Positions 44,773-54,013 are shown, numbered from the stretch's first letter. The stretch: DNA of 64,000 bases from Deltaproteobacteria bacterium (GCA_029553295.1 JAKPCK010000002.1:17538-81537); one strand, 5' to 3'. Numbers and translations: made by a program. The notes: generated by a model not told the origin, from the sequence alone.

Positions 44773-45594
44773 ATGGCTGATAGAGAAGGTTTTGACGAGG
44801 ACAAAAAGAGAAAGAGGATAGATGTATATGTGGATAAGGAAATCATGCCCCTTATACCGGAGTTCCTTGAAAACCGACAGAAAGACCTGAATAATCTGAG
44901 GATTGCTTTAGAAAAGGGAGACCACGAAACAATAAGGACCATAGCCACCAATCTAAAAGGTAGCGGTGGGACCTATGGGTTTGAGGCCATAACAGAGTTT
45001 GGCAATGCCATAAGAAATGCCTTAGATGAGAACAATGTGGGGGCTGTAAATACCCTTATAAAGAATCTCGAGAGCTATCTAAACCACATAGATATAAAGG
45101 AATCAAGCCTGAAAAAGGTATGTCAGAACTGTGGCAATATCTTCGAATCAAAGGATGAGGATATAAAACTCTGCCCCCAGTGTATCGTGGAGAAACAGGA
45201 AAAGATTATAGAGAGAACAGAGGAGAAAAAAGAGAAAAAAAAGTCACATTTAAAGACAGTTATGGCTACTGTTACATCTGTCCTTGTGGCGGCAGCCATT
45301 GTCGTCCTTATAATCCAGTTACCAAAGATTTTAGAGGAGACAAAATCTGGAAAACCCATAAGGATTGGGACATATGCCACCGATGAAAAAACAGATATTT
45401 GCATAAAAAATCTGTGGGAGATATCAAGGCTCCTCCAGGAGAATAAAAAACCTGACAATTCTTTAACCTGTCCGGTAACAGGTAGCCCATATAAAATAGA
45501 GGATAACATGGTGTCATGTCCGAATCCAGAGAGGCATGGATTAAAGGCCCTCTATGTAAGCAAAGAAAGAAAGATACCGGAGGCTGTAAAATGA
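44773..45594 (+). CDS. histidine-less Hpt domain fused to zinc ribbon, TM helix and pilin-like C-terminus
   Basis: 273 residues. Residues 17-115 align without gaps to the intact Hpt protein at 46521-46832 (shared LIP..ENR.KD, GD.ETIR, KGSGG.YGF.AITE.G), but the phosphoryl-accepting His is Thr59. A zinc ribbon (CQNCGNIF ... CPQC, about 117-140), a highly charged stretch, one TM helix (about 160-182) and an outer segment ending CPVTGSPYK ... VSCPNPERHG follow; the last motif resembles pseudopilin C-termini. ATG at 44773 has AGAGGT upstream; a TTG at 44728 with AAGGAGG two bases away is a less likely alternative. Coupled to the pilin gene by ATGA. Confidence 0.75.
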   Translation: MADREGFDEDKKRKRIDVYVDKEIMPLIPEFLENRQKDLNNLRIALEKGDHETIRTIATNLKGSGGTYGFEAITEFGNAIRNALDENNVGAVNTLIKNLESYLNHIDIKESSLKKVCQNCGNIFESKDEDIKLCPQCIVEKQEKIIERTEEKKEKKKSHLKTVMATVTSVLVAAAIVVLIIQLPKILEETKSGKPIRIGTYATDEKTDICIKNLWEISRLLQENKKPDNSLTCPVTGSPYKIEDNMVSCPNPERHGLKALYVSKERKIPEAVK

Positions 45595-46484
45595 TAAGTT
45601 ATAAAGTTTTTTCTAACAGAGGCTTCAGCATCATGGAACTCCTTATAGTCCTTGCCATAATAGGGATATTGGCAAGCATTGGGTTACCCCATCTCCTCCA
45701 TGCATTAAAGGCAAGACAGACAGTAACCTGTGCCATGACAAGGATAGATGTTCAGAATTCAGAGAGACAGTTTGTAGTGGATAATCAGAGACCCTCTAAC
45801 AGTATAGATGAGCTTATACAATCAGGGTATCTCAAGGCTGTCCCAAGTTGTCCATCTGGCGGCACATACCTGTGGATAAACGACCCATCCCCCAATAACC
45901 CCTTTAGAAACCTCGGTTGTTCTATCCATTATTTCCCTGTATCTGCCTCTTCCACCCCCACTGTTAATCCTCTCTTTACAAGCGAATTTACCAGTATGAG
46001 TGGACTTACACCACTTGTAGGTGCATGGAATATCCAGAATGGGACGCTTGTCCCCACAGGCCCAGGTGAGAATAGGCTTGCCTTTGGTGCTAAGACATGG
46101 AAGGACTATACAGTTACCGTAAATGCCACACTTACAAGCGGTAAGGGCTATGGTGTCTACTATAGGGCTGATGGCAACCCCAATATTACAGGCTATGTAT
46201 TCCAATATGACCCTGGATTGGGTGATAAGTTTGTTGTAAGAAGGGTGGTAAATGGCGTTGAGCAGGCTGTTTTTCAGACTGTCAAGATCCCAAATGGTTT
46301 CCCTATCTATAACCAATCCCATGAGATATCCATCACTGTCCAGGGTGACCAGCATATAATAAAGGTAGACGGTCAGACAATGCTTAGTTTTAAAGACTCT
46401 ACATTTTCATCTGGTATGGCAGGCTTAAGGAGCTGGGGCAGTTCCAAGGTAAGCTTTGATAATGCCGTTGTATCGCCATTATAA
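45591..46484 (+). CDS. type IV pilin-like protein fused to a LamG-like beta domain
   Basis: 297 residues. The class III signal is clear: leader MISYKVFSNRG, cleavage before Phe, then FSIMELLIVLAIIGILASIG with Glu at +5. Residues 45-110 look like a GspG/PilA globular part (CAMTRIDVQNSERQFV; YLKAVPSCPSGGTYLW). The C-terminal 160 residues form a beta-sandwich of the LamG/DUF1080 type (WKDYTVTVNATL, GYGVYYRADG, HEISITVQGDQHIIKVDG, GMAGLRSWGSSKVSFDNAVV), often carbohydrate-binding. The ATG has GGAGG eight bases upstream. A longer in-frame start at 45516 has no leader logic and is rejected. Probably an adhesive minor pilin. Confidence 0.85.
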   Translation: MISYKVFSNRGFSIMELLIVLAIIGILASIGLPHLLHALKARQTVTCAMTRIDVQNSERQFVVDNQRPSNSIDELIQSGYLKAVPSCPSGGTYLWINDPSPNNPFRNLGCSIHYFPVSASSTPTVNPLFTSEFTSMSGLTPLVGAWNIQNGTLVPTGPGENRLAFGAKTWKDYTVTVNATLTSGKGYGVYYRADGNPNITGYVFQYDPGLGDKFVVRRVVNGVEQAVFQTVKIPNGFPIYNQSHEISITVQGDQHIIKVDGQTMLSFKDSTFSSGMAGLRSWGSSKVSFDNAVVSPL

Positions 46485-46520
46485 AAGAGGTGTCCAAGAA
46501 AAATATTTAAGGAGACTGCC

Positions 46521-46832
46521 ATGAAAACAGAAGGAGATAGGATAGTAGTTCAGATTGACCCTGACCTGGAGGACCTTATTCCAGGGTATATAGAAAACAG
46601 GCATAAAGACATAAAAAAGATAAAAGATGCCCTGAAAGAGGGTGACTATGAGACAATAAGGATATTAGGTCACAGCATGAAGGGCTCAGGGGGAGGTTAT
46701 GGTTTTGATGCCATAACAGAAATAGGTAAATCTATGGAGCAGGCAGCAAAGGATAAAGATATAGATTCCATAAAGAGGCTTGTGGAAGAATTAAACGACT
46801 ATCTCAGCAGGGTTAAGATAATATATGGCTAA
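46521..46832 (+). CDS. histidine phosphotransfer (Hpt) protein
   Basis: 103 residues, a single Hpt four-helix domain. The phosphoryl-accepting residue is His51 in LGHSMKGSGG. It should relay phosphate between the receiver domains of the hybrid kinase (41567-44716) and those of the ATPase (46825-49419), with which it overlaps by 8 bases. AAGGAGAC precedes the ATG. Confidence 0.85.
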   Translation: MKTEGDRIVVQIDPDLEDLIPGYIENRHKDIKKIKDALKEGDYETIRILGHSMKGSGGGYGFDAITEIGKSMEQAAKDKDIDSIKRLVEELNDYLSRVKIIYG

Positions 46833-49419
46833 TCCCATGAAACCAGTAATACTTAGCATAGATGATGACCCGGACATCCGGCGACTTCTGGAGCAGGTCC
46901 TTGTTGGCAGTGGTTATGAGGTAATAACAGCAGGGAGCGGGAAAGAGGCACTCCAGCTTGCCCAGACCCTTAAACCTGACCTTATATTGCTCGATATAGT
47001 CATGCCTGAGATGGATGGTTATGATACCTGCCTGAAACTCCAGGAGGATAAAAATACTGCCTATATACCTGTTATATTTTTAACCTCAAGGGATGAAAGG
47101 CAGGACAAGGCCAAGGCCTTTGCAGTAGGGGCTGCAGATTACCTGACCAAGCCCTTCAAAAAAGAACAACTCCTCGAAAAGATAATATACCACCTATCCA
47201 CTAAAAACAAATGGAAAGAGTTAAAAAAGGAGATGCCACAAGGCCAGATTGATTTGGGTGTCCTGGACTATGGAGGTTTTAAAAACTTTGTGGCTGATGA
47301 GTTAGGTCTATCTGAGCCTGCAAGAATAAAACTGTCTGCTGTACAGCCTGATAAGATATACAATATCCTTGCAAAAGAGGGTATACCACCAAATCAGGTA
47401 GCTACCCTTATTGCCAGATACTGCAAATTTAAATATCTCCCCATTGTGGATGCAGAGAGTGTATTGCTTGGTGCTCTGCCAAAGCCATTTTCAAAGAACT
47501 ATTCTGTTGTAGCCATAGGAGAGGATAACAGGATAGATGCCTATGTAATGAGTAACCCTTTCAACTGGGAGCTTATAGAAACGCTCAAGAAGTATTCTAA
47601 ATCAAACCAGTTGAATATATGTATTACTGAACCTGAAAATATAGAGGCACTCCTTGAATATGGGGGCACGACAGCAGATAGAAAGATAAGTCTCCTGGAG
47701 GAGAAGATAAAGATTGCAAGCCCTGTTACAAAGAAGAAAGTGGATGTTACAGAGGAGGAGATAGAGAAGAGGCCTGTTGTCCACATCACAAACACTATCC
47801 TATATACAGCAGTAACAGAGAGGGCAAGCGATATACACATAGAGCCAAAGGAGAATCACACTGTTGTCCGTTTCAGGATAGACGGGGATATGAGGGATAT
47901 GTTCTCCTTCAATAATACAACAGGGGTAATGGTTATAACAAGGTTAAAGGCATTAGGTGGACTTGATATAACAGAGAAGCGTAAACCACAGGATGGTGCT
48001 ATGGAGGCGGTGATTGATAACAGGACATTTAAACTGAGGCTTGCCACCACATCTACCCCCTTTGGAGAAAGTGTTATTATAAGACTCCTTGAACCAACAG
48101 TAAAGCAGAAGGACTTGAGGGATCTTGGCATGACAGATGAGCAGGTGGCCATTATGGTTGATTTTGCCAGCCGTAATCAGGGATTGATACTTATAGTAGG
48201 GCCTACAGGTGCAGGAAAGACCACAACCATCTATAGCCTCCTTGCCCAGATTGACTGTAAAAAGAGGAGTCTCATCTCTGTAGAAGACCCTGTAGAGTAT
48301 ACAATACCCTTTGCAAATCAGCAACAGGTCAATGAAAAGATGGGGGTTACCTTTGAGGCACTCCTTAGGTCTTCTGTCAGACAGGACCCTGATATACTCT
48401 TTATCGGTGAGGTAAGGGATCCATATTCTGCAAGGGTGGCTGTAGATTTTGCAAGCACCGGACATGTGACAATAACAACGCTCCATACATCCAATGCCAC
48501 AACCGCCATATTCCGCCTTGAAAGGCTCGGGATTACAAGGGGACAGATGGCAGATACAGTCCTCGGCATTGTTGCCCAGAGGCTACTTAAAAAACTCTGC
48601 CCCCACTGTAAGAGTGTTGTGCCCATAACAGATGAAGAGAAAGACATGTTGAGACCCTATACAGGGGAGTTGCCGGATGTGGTAGCCCACCCTGTTGGCT
48701 GTCCCAGGTGTAATGATACAGGTTATTTTGGAAGGGAAGGGATTTACGAGATAATAAGGTTCGACCCTCTAATCAGCGATATGGTCCGCTCTAATAGGTC
48801 AATAGCAGAGATTAGGGCTTTAGTGAGAAAAAGCGGTCACTATCTTATAAGTAACCACGCTGTGGAGAAGGTAAAAAGGCTTATATTCCCACCTGAGGAT
48901 GTGTATTACAGGGTCCTTGTAGAGGAGATTGATACAGAGGAAAAAATAAGTGTGCCTGTGACAGAAGAGGTAAAACCAACCCCCACAACAGAGGAGATTA
49001 AGGCCACACAGATAGAGACACAAAAGACAGAGAAAGCAAAAAAAGAGGAGCCCAAAACAAAAGAAGACATACTCCTTGTGGAGGATGATAAAGATATGCA
49101 GAGGCTCTTGTCCCGTTACTTAAGCGAAGCCGGTTACAATGTCACTGTTGCCGATGATGGGGTTGATGCCCTTATACAGCTTGCCCAGAGGCAGTTCAGC
49201 CTTGTGCTCTCCGATATAGAGATGCCAAACCTGGATGGATTCAAGTTTATGGAGATAAAGAATCAAAAGGGCATGGATGTCCCTGTAATGTTTTTGACCT
49301 CCAGGGCAGACCAGGAGGATGAGATAAAAGGGCTCCAGCTCGGGGCTGTGGATTTTATAAAAAAACCTGTAAAAAAAGACCTGTTAATTTTGAGGATCAA
49401 GAAGATCTTAGGTCGATGA
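46825..49419 (+). CDS. GspE/PilB-type ATPase flanked by two receiver domains (REC-PilB-REC)
   Basis: 864 residues. Residues 5-125 are a complete receiver (acidic pocket SIDDDPD, phospho-acceptor Asp57, Lys109). Residues about 140-310 form a GspE-N-like domain (LSAVQPDKIYNILAKEGI; YLPIVDAESV). Residues about 315-690 are the secretion/pilus ATPase: SDIHIEP (Asp box), Walker A GPTGAGKT (459-466), Walker-B-like FIGEVRDPYSA, His box TTLHTSNA, and the zinc tetracysteine CPHC ... CPRC. A Thr/Glu/Lys-rich linker leads to a second receiver (745-864; LVEDDKD, Asp797 in SDIEMP, KKPVKK). PilB/GspE ATPases drive pilus or pseudopilus assembly; fused receivers imply direct control by phosphorylation. Neither receiver lacks key residues. 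Confidence 0.92.
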   Translation: MANPMKPVILSIDDDPDIRRLLEQVLVGSGYEVITAGSGKEALQLAQTLKPDLILLDIVMPEMDGYDTCLKLQEDKNTAYIPVIFLTSRDERQDKAKAFAVGAADYLTKPFKKEQLLEKIIYHLSTKNKWKELKKEMPQGQIDLGVLDYGGFKNFVADELGLSEPARIKLSAVQPDKIYNILAKEGIPPNQVATLIARYCKFKYLPIVDAESVLLGALPKPFSKNYSVVAIGEDNRIDAYVMSNPFNWELIETLKKYSKSNQLNICITEPENIEALLEYGGTTADRKISLLEEKIKIASPVTKKKVDVTEEEIEKRPVVHITNTILYTAVTERASDIHIEPKENHTVVRFRIDGDMRDMFSFNNTTGVMVITRLKALGGLDITEKRKPQDGAMEAVIDNRTFKLRLATTSTPFGESVIIRLLEPTVKQKDLRDLGMTDEQVAIMVDFASRNQGLILIVGPTGAGKTTTIYSLLAQIDCKKRSLISVEDPVEYTIPFANQQQVNEKMGVTFEALLRSSVRQDPDILFIGEVRDPYSARVAVDFASTGHVTITTLHTSNATTAIFRLERLGITRGQMADTVLGIVAQRLLKKLCPHCKSVVPITDEEKDMLRPYTGELPDVVAHPVGCPRCNDTGYFGREGIYEIIRFDPLISDMVRSNRSIAEIRALVRKSGHYLISNHAVEKVKRLIFPPEDVYYRVLVEEIDTEEKISVPVTEEVKPTPTTEEIKATQIETQKTEKAKKEEPKTKEDILLVEDDKDMQRLLSRYLSEAGYNVTVADDGVDALIQLAQRQFSLVLSDIEMPNLDGFKFMEIKNQKGMDVPVMFLTSRADQEDEIKGLQLGAVDFIKKPVKKDLLILRIKKILGR

Positions 49420-50766
49420 ACCTGAAAAAAGACCGCCACAGGGGTTTTGGATTAGAATTATCTGGATATCCATAACATTTGTCCCTGTTGGTCCTGTTAT
49501 AAAGAGGCTTCCTAATTTTTTAAAAAAATTATAAGAATCGTTGTTTTTCAGATATTCTAAAGGGTCCAATCCAAGCCCTTTTGCCTTTGGGATAGTATTG
49601 CCTGTTACATATGCCCCTGCTGCATCTGTTGGACCATCTGTCCCATCTGTGCCTGCTGATAGAAGGAATATACCATTATACCCCTCTGTCTCCATGGCAA
49701 AGGCAAGGGCAAGTTCTGTGTTTCTACCACCCTTACCGTTTCCAATCACTTTCACCGTTGTCTCTCCTCCGCTTAAGAGACACACTGGTTTATTTATCTC
49801 TGATTTCTCTTTCTTTTCTTTATATGCCTTTGCAATACCGGCGAGCCACCTCCCCGCCTCTTTTGCCTCACCCTCTATCTCTGAGGTGAGAATCTCTGTA
49901 TGAAAGCCGAGTTCTATAGCCATTTTTTCTGCTGCGGCAATGGCAATCCTATTGCTCCCGATAATAGTGTTCTCTGTGTTGATTAACACAGGGTCTTTTT
50001 CCTTTAGTGTCTCAGGGATATCTCCGTTCATGCCTTTATCCAAAACCTCCATGACATGAAGGGGGATTTTGTCTGAAAGTCTATATTTTTTTATAACCTC
50101 TATGGCATTATGGTATGTTGTGGTATCGAATGTAGTGGGCCCTGATGCAATGACATGGAGCCTGTCTCCTATTACATCAGATAGTATCAGGGATTTTATA
50201 CGGGCAGGATAGGCAATCTGGGCAAGCCTGCCCCCTTTTACTAAAGAGATGTGCTTTCTTACTGTATTTACATCATTGATATCTGCCCCGGCCTCGAGTA
50301 AAAGCCTTGTTGTATCCTGTTTTTCTTCTAATGTTATGGGCTCCATAGGGGCAACAAGCAGTGCAGAACCACCCCCGGATATAAGACATATCACAAGGGT
50401 CGAATCATCTGCCTCTTTTAATACCTCCATCATTTTTTTTGTCGCATCTACCCCAGACCCATCGGGGATGGGATGGCCTGCCTCAAAAACCCTGATTTTA
50501 TCTAATTTAGCTATGCCCTTGGCATGACCGTATTTTGTAATGATTATGCCTTTATCTATGATTTTGCCCAATGTTTCGTTTATTGCCCTTGCCATCTCAA
50601 AACTTGCCTTTCCAAAGCCAATAACGAAAACCTTTTTAATGTGCCCTGAATGGTAAAATGAGATAAGATCTACTGCACGGGCCTTTACTGCAGTATATGG
50701 ATTTACCGATGATAGAGCTGCATTGAAGATATGGAAAGCCTTGGTTTTTACTTCTTCTTCTGTCAT
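49408..50766 (-). CDS. glycerate 2-kinase (MOFRL/DUF4147 family)
   Basis: 452 residues. The N-terminal DUF4147 part has VFVIGFGKASFEMARA, AGHPIPDGSG and LISGGGSALL; the C-terminal MOFRL domain has CLLSGGETTV and GKGGRNTELALAFA and GTDGTDGPTDAAGA. It phosphorylates D-glycerate to 2-phosphoglycerate. It follows the branched-chain-type ABC permease genes (14-base gap), so glycerate or a glycerate-yielding compound may be the end product of what the importer takes up (inference). The stop overlaps the ATPase gene end by 12 bases on the opposite strand. Confidence 0.9.
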   Translation of the reverse strand: MTEEEVKTKAFHIFNAALSSVNPYTAVKARAVDLISFYHSGHIKKVFVIGFGKASFEMARAINETLGKIIDKGIIITKYGHAKGIAKLDKIRVFEAGHPIPDGSGVDATKKMMEVLKEADDSTLVICLISGGGSALLVAPMEPITLEEKQDTTRLLLEAGADINDVNTVRKHISLVKGGRLAQIAYPARIKSLILSDVIGDRLHVIASGPTTFDTTTYHNAIEVIKKYRLSDKIPLHVMEVLDKGMNGDIPETLKEKDPVLINTENTIIGSNRIAIAAAEKMAIELGFHTEILTSEIEGEAKEAGRWLAGIAKAYKEKKEKSEINKPVCLLSGGETTVKVIGNGKGGRNTELALAFAMETEGYNGIFLLSAGTDGTDGPTDAAGAYVTGNTIPKAKGLGLDPLEYLKNNDSYNFFKKLGSLFITGPTGTNVMDIQIILIQNPCGGLFSGSST

Positions 50767-50780
50767 CTATTTTATTTTTT

Positions 50781-51614
50781 TTAAACCTCTATGGGCTTAA
50801 AGATGAGTATAATCCCCATGACTATAAAGACCATTGTCTCTGCTGCAGGGCCCCAAAATCTACCTGTTATTGCCATAACAAGCCCTAACACAAAGGCAGA
50901 CACAAATGTCCCCTTTAAATTTCCCAATCCACCCACAAGAACCACAGCAAAGCTTATTAAAAGAACCATCATTCCCATATATGGATGGACAGATGTAATA
51001 GGTGCGTAAAGCACACCACCTAAAGCAGCAAGACAACTACCTATTATAAATACATAGGCAAAGTATTTATCCACATTTATCCCAAGACCCCTGACCGCAT
51101 CTTTATCTTCAAGGGCTGCAACAACTATCTTACCTACCATGGTCTTTTTAAAAAATATGGTAAGGGCAATAAAGATGGCAATAGATAGCATGATAATAAT
51201 GAGCCTATACATAGGCAATGTCACAGAAAAGATTGTTACATCTATACCTATTGGGTCTGAAAGTGGAATGGGAGATGCGCCCCATATCCATTTAATCAAA
51301 TCAACACCTATCAAGACAACAGCATATGTAGCGATTATGGCATAGTCAATCGATACACCGTATAGTTTTCTTATAACGAATCTTTCTATAACATAGCTTA
51401 TAGGAATAACTGCAAGGACTGTAAATAAAGCACCTATTATAAAATTTTCCCTGAATATGGGCAGGGTGGTAATGAGTAGATAGGCACCTATGGTATATAT
51501 AAGACCATGTGCAAAGTTAACAATCCTCATGGTTCCAAAAGTCAGCGAAAGCCCAATACTGATAATATAAAGAATTCCACCGATTGTTAATCCATAAGCT
51601 ATTGTGTTTAACAT
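50781..51614 (-). CDS. livH: branched-chain amino acid-type ABC transporter permease (LivH)
   Basis: 277 residues, about eight membrane helices. GLSLTFGTMRIVNFAHG and LGGVLYAPI are LivH family motifs. With LivM it forms the transmembrane pore of a HAAT-family importer. Separated from livM by two bases. Confidence 0.9.
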   Translation of the reverse strand: MLNTIAYGLTIGGILYIISIGLSLTFGTMRIVNFAHGLIYTIGAYLLITTLPIFRENFIIGALFTVLAVIPISYVIERFVIRKLYGVSIDYAIIATYAVVLIGVDLIKWIWGASPIPLSDPIGIDVTIFSVTLPMYRLIIIMLSIAIFIALTIFFKKTMVGKIVVAALEDKDAVRGLGINVDKYFAYVFIIGSCLAALGGVLYAPITSVHPYMGMMVLLISFAVVLVGGLGNLKGTFVSAFVLGLVMAITGRFWGPAAETMVFIVMGIILIFKPIEV

Positions 51615-51616
51615 CT

Positions 51617-52564
51617 CTACCTCACTATGCCTTCTGCTTGTCTTGTAAATTTATCTTTAATGTAGCCCCATATACCCTTTCTGAATCTGAATACTATGAT
51701 AAGCATTGCAAACCCAAGAAACATCTCCCACCTGGATATGTAAGATGCAAGATAGTTGCTAATGGCCATATAGGCAACACCGCCTATCAGGGCACCATAG
51801 AGGCTGCCTGCACCCCCTATAAGCGTTGCAAATATTACCTCTACTGCCCTTGAGGGATCTATAAAACTCGGCGTTACATAACCGTAGTTTAGGATAGAAA
51901 GGGCACCGGCAAATGCAGATATGGTGGTTGATATTATAAATGTTACCCACTTATATTTGAATGTGTTATATCCAAGGAATTTGACTCTAATTTCATTCTC
52001 TTTAATGGATTTAATCAATATGCCATAAGGTGATGAAATTAATTTTTTCAGGATAAGGTATGTAAGCAAAAGGGAAAACAGGCAGAAACCAAATATGACA
52101 GGTTTTTTCCCGAAATCGAATAAACCAAGTTTTGTAAAATATGCAGACATACCGTCTTCACCGCCTGTCCACCTTGATAGGGCTACAAGGGCAAGAAAAT
52201 ACCCAACCTGATTAAAGGCAAGATTTATCAAGGCAAAGCAGGCACCTGTTGTTCTTACAATAATAGGCCCTATGATTACACCAATTAGTGCACCTGCACA
52301 TATGCTTGCGATAATCGCTAAGAATGGATTCTTTGAAACATGCTCGGCAAATAATGTTACGGTATATGCACCTACTCCAAGATAAAGCATATGTCCGAAA
52401 GAAAGTCTTCCCATATAACCATACAAAAGATTAAAACCTAAAACAAAGATGCAGAATATTATAAAATCTGTTGTCCTGTTAAGACCAAACACCGGCAGGA
52501 CAGCAAAAAAAGCAGCAGTAATTATTACAAGGTCCAAGAAATTTTTTCTTATTTTTTCTATCAC
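51617..52564 (-). CDS. livM: branched-chain amino acid-type ABC transporter permease (LivM)
   Basis: 315 residues, about ten membrane helices. GFNLLYGYMGRLSFGHMLYLGVGAY-type opening (the LivM 'GQLSLGHA' equivalent) and the EAA-like segment FAGALSILNYGYVTPS fit the family. Partner of livH. Confidence 0.9.
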   Translation of the reverse strand: MIEKIRKNFLDLVIITAAFFAVLPVFGLNRTTDFIIFCIFVLGFNLLYGYMGRLSFGHMLYLGVGAYTVTLFAEHVSKNPFLAIIASICAGALIGVIIGPIIVRTTGACFALINLAFNQVGYFLALVALSRWTGGEDGMSAYFTKLGLFDFGKKPVIFGFCLFSLLLTYLILKKLISSPYGILIKSIKENEIRVKFLGYNTFKYKWVTFIISTTISAFAGALSILNYGYVTPSFIDPSRAVEVIFATLIGGAGSLYGALIGGVAYMAISNYLASYISRWEMFLGFAMLIIVFRFRKGIWGYIKDKFTRQAEGIVR

Positions 52565-52630
52565 ACCATATCCTCCTTTATTAAGTTGCCTTGCCCCTCC
52601 TTTGCCATGAAGAGGGGCAAGGCTGGAGTA

Positions 52631-53302
52631 TTATGTGAGACTGGCTAAAAATTCTCTATAGGTCATTACGCTGCCTATCTTTGGAAAGATATATTTTTCT
52701 GCATAATTCTGTTCTTCATCGGTGTCAGTTCCTGTGCAGTCACCTATCACAATAACCCTGTAACCTTTATCGTATGCTGACCTTGCTGTGGATTCAACGC
52801 ACCAGTTTGTATGAAAACCAACTATGGCCACCCACTCAATCATGTTTACCCTGAGTGTATAGTCCAGGGCTGTAGACCAGAAGGCATCCAGTGTCTTTTT
52901 ACCCCTTACTATTATGTCCCCTTTTTGGGGTTTAAGCTCCGGGATAATCTCAGGCCCTGGTGTGCCAGCCACCCATGCACCTGATACAGGTTTGCCATCC
53001 AATGTCCAGCCTGTTGGCATGTCAATCTCAAGCCCTCTCAATCCCGCCATTCCAGGCCCTTCAGGGTCTATTTCAGGGAAACCGGGTTCAAATGCCTCAA
53101 AAGGCACATAGATTATCTTTTTTACCTTTCCCCTCGCCTCATTTATAAGGTTCACAAGATTTTCTATTACCTTTCTCTTTTCAAGCTGTTCTGCAATAAA
53201 CTGATACATAGAGCCGCCTGGTTTTAAAAAATCATATTGTGGCTCTATAAGCACTATTGCTGTTTTTTTTGCCTCGATCTTTTTTGCCTGTGCGTTTTTC
53301 AT
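52631..53302 (-). CDS. isochorismatase-family cysteine hydrolase
   Basis: 223 residues. The catalytic triad of the family is visible: Asp in VLIEPQYDF (about 24), Lys in VRGKKTLDAF and Cys in FHTNWCVESTAR. Members hydrolyse amides such as nicotinamide, N-carbamoylsarcosine or ureidoacrylate. Placement inside a GntR-controlled ABC import operon, between livF and livM, suggests it acts on the imported compound. Confidence 0.85.
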   Translation of the reverse strand: MKNAQAKKIEAKKTAIVLIEPQYDFLKPGGSMYQFIAEQLEKRKVIENLVNLINEARGKVKKIIYVPFEAFEPGFPEIDPEGPGMAGLRGLEIDMPTGWTLDGKPVSGAWVAGTPGPEIIPELKPQKGDIIVRGKKTLDAFWSTALDYTLRVNMIEWVAIVGFHTNWCVESTARSAYDKGYRVIVIGDCTGTDTDEEQNYAEKYIFPKIGSVMTYREFLASLT

Positions 53303-53323
53303 GCTTCTCTTCCTCCTTTTTTA

Positions 53324-54013
53324 TTATAGATATTTTTCAAGGTTTTCCTTGTTGTTTATCTCTTTTTTGTCTGCCATCTCTTTTATTATCTTTCCTTCTT
53401 TCATCATATATACCCTGTCGGCAAGCATACCCACCACCGATAGGTTCTGTTCCACTATAAGCAAAGAAAATGTCCCTTTCATTTTTGAAAGAACATTCAA
53501 GATATCATTGATGGTGCCGGCAGCGAGGCCTTCAGTAGGTTCATCGATGAGTAAAAGCTTTGGTTTTCCAATGAGTGCCCTTCCAATTAAGAGAATCTGC
53601 CTTTGACCACCACTTAGGCTGCCAGCCCTCATGTTTAGAAATTTTTCAATTTTTGGATATATACTTATAACCTTTTCAATGGCATCTGTTATCTTTTCCT
53701 TTACCGGGTAGGCTGCAACCTCCAGATTCTCTCTAACTGTTAAGTTTGAAAAAACCCTCTTATCCTGAAATACATATCTCACGCCTAAAAGTGCTACTCT
53801 TTCAGGGGGTATCCCTATAATGTTTTTGCCTTCAAACTCGATTGTGCCTGAATCAGGCTTCATAAATCCTGCAATAGTCTTGAGTAAGGTTGTCTTGCCT
53901 GCACCATTTCTGCCTGTAATAAACACCATTTCTCCTTTGGAAATTTGCATTTCAATATTATGGAGAACCTTAGCGTGACCGTAGGAAACATCAATATTCG
54001 CTACACTGAGCAT
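53324..54013 (-). CDS. livF: branched-chain amino acid-type ABC ATPase (LivF)
   Basis: 229 residues. Walker A GRNGAGKTT, Q-loop region YVFQDKRVF, signature LSGGQRQILLIGR and Walker B LLLIDEPTEGL. ATG at 54013 with AAAGGAGG nine bases upstream is preferred to the upstream in-frame codon at 54037; the start then overlaps the livG stop by 13 bases. Confidence 0.92.
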   Translation of the reverse strand: MLSVANIDVSYGHAKVLHNIEMQISKGEMVFITGRNGAGKTTLLKTIAGFMKPDSGTIEFEGKNIIGIPPERVALLGVRYVFQDKRVFSNLTVRENLEVAAYPVKEKITDAIEKVISIYPKIEKFLNMRAGSLSGGQRQILLIGRALIGKPKLLLIDEPTEGLAAGTINDILNVLSKMKGTFSLLIVEQNLSVVGMLADRVYMMKEGKIIKEMADKKEINNKENLEKYL

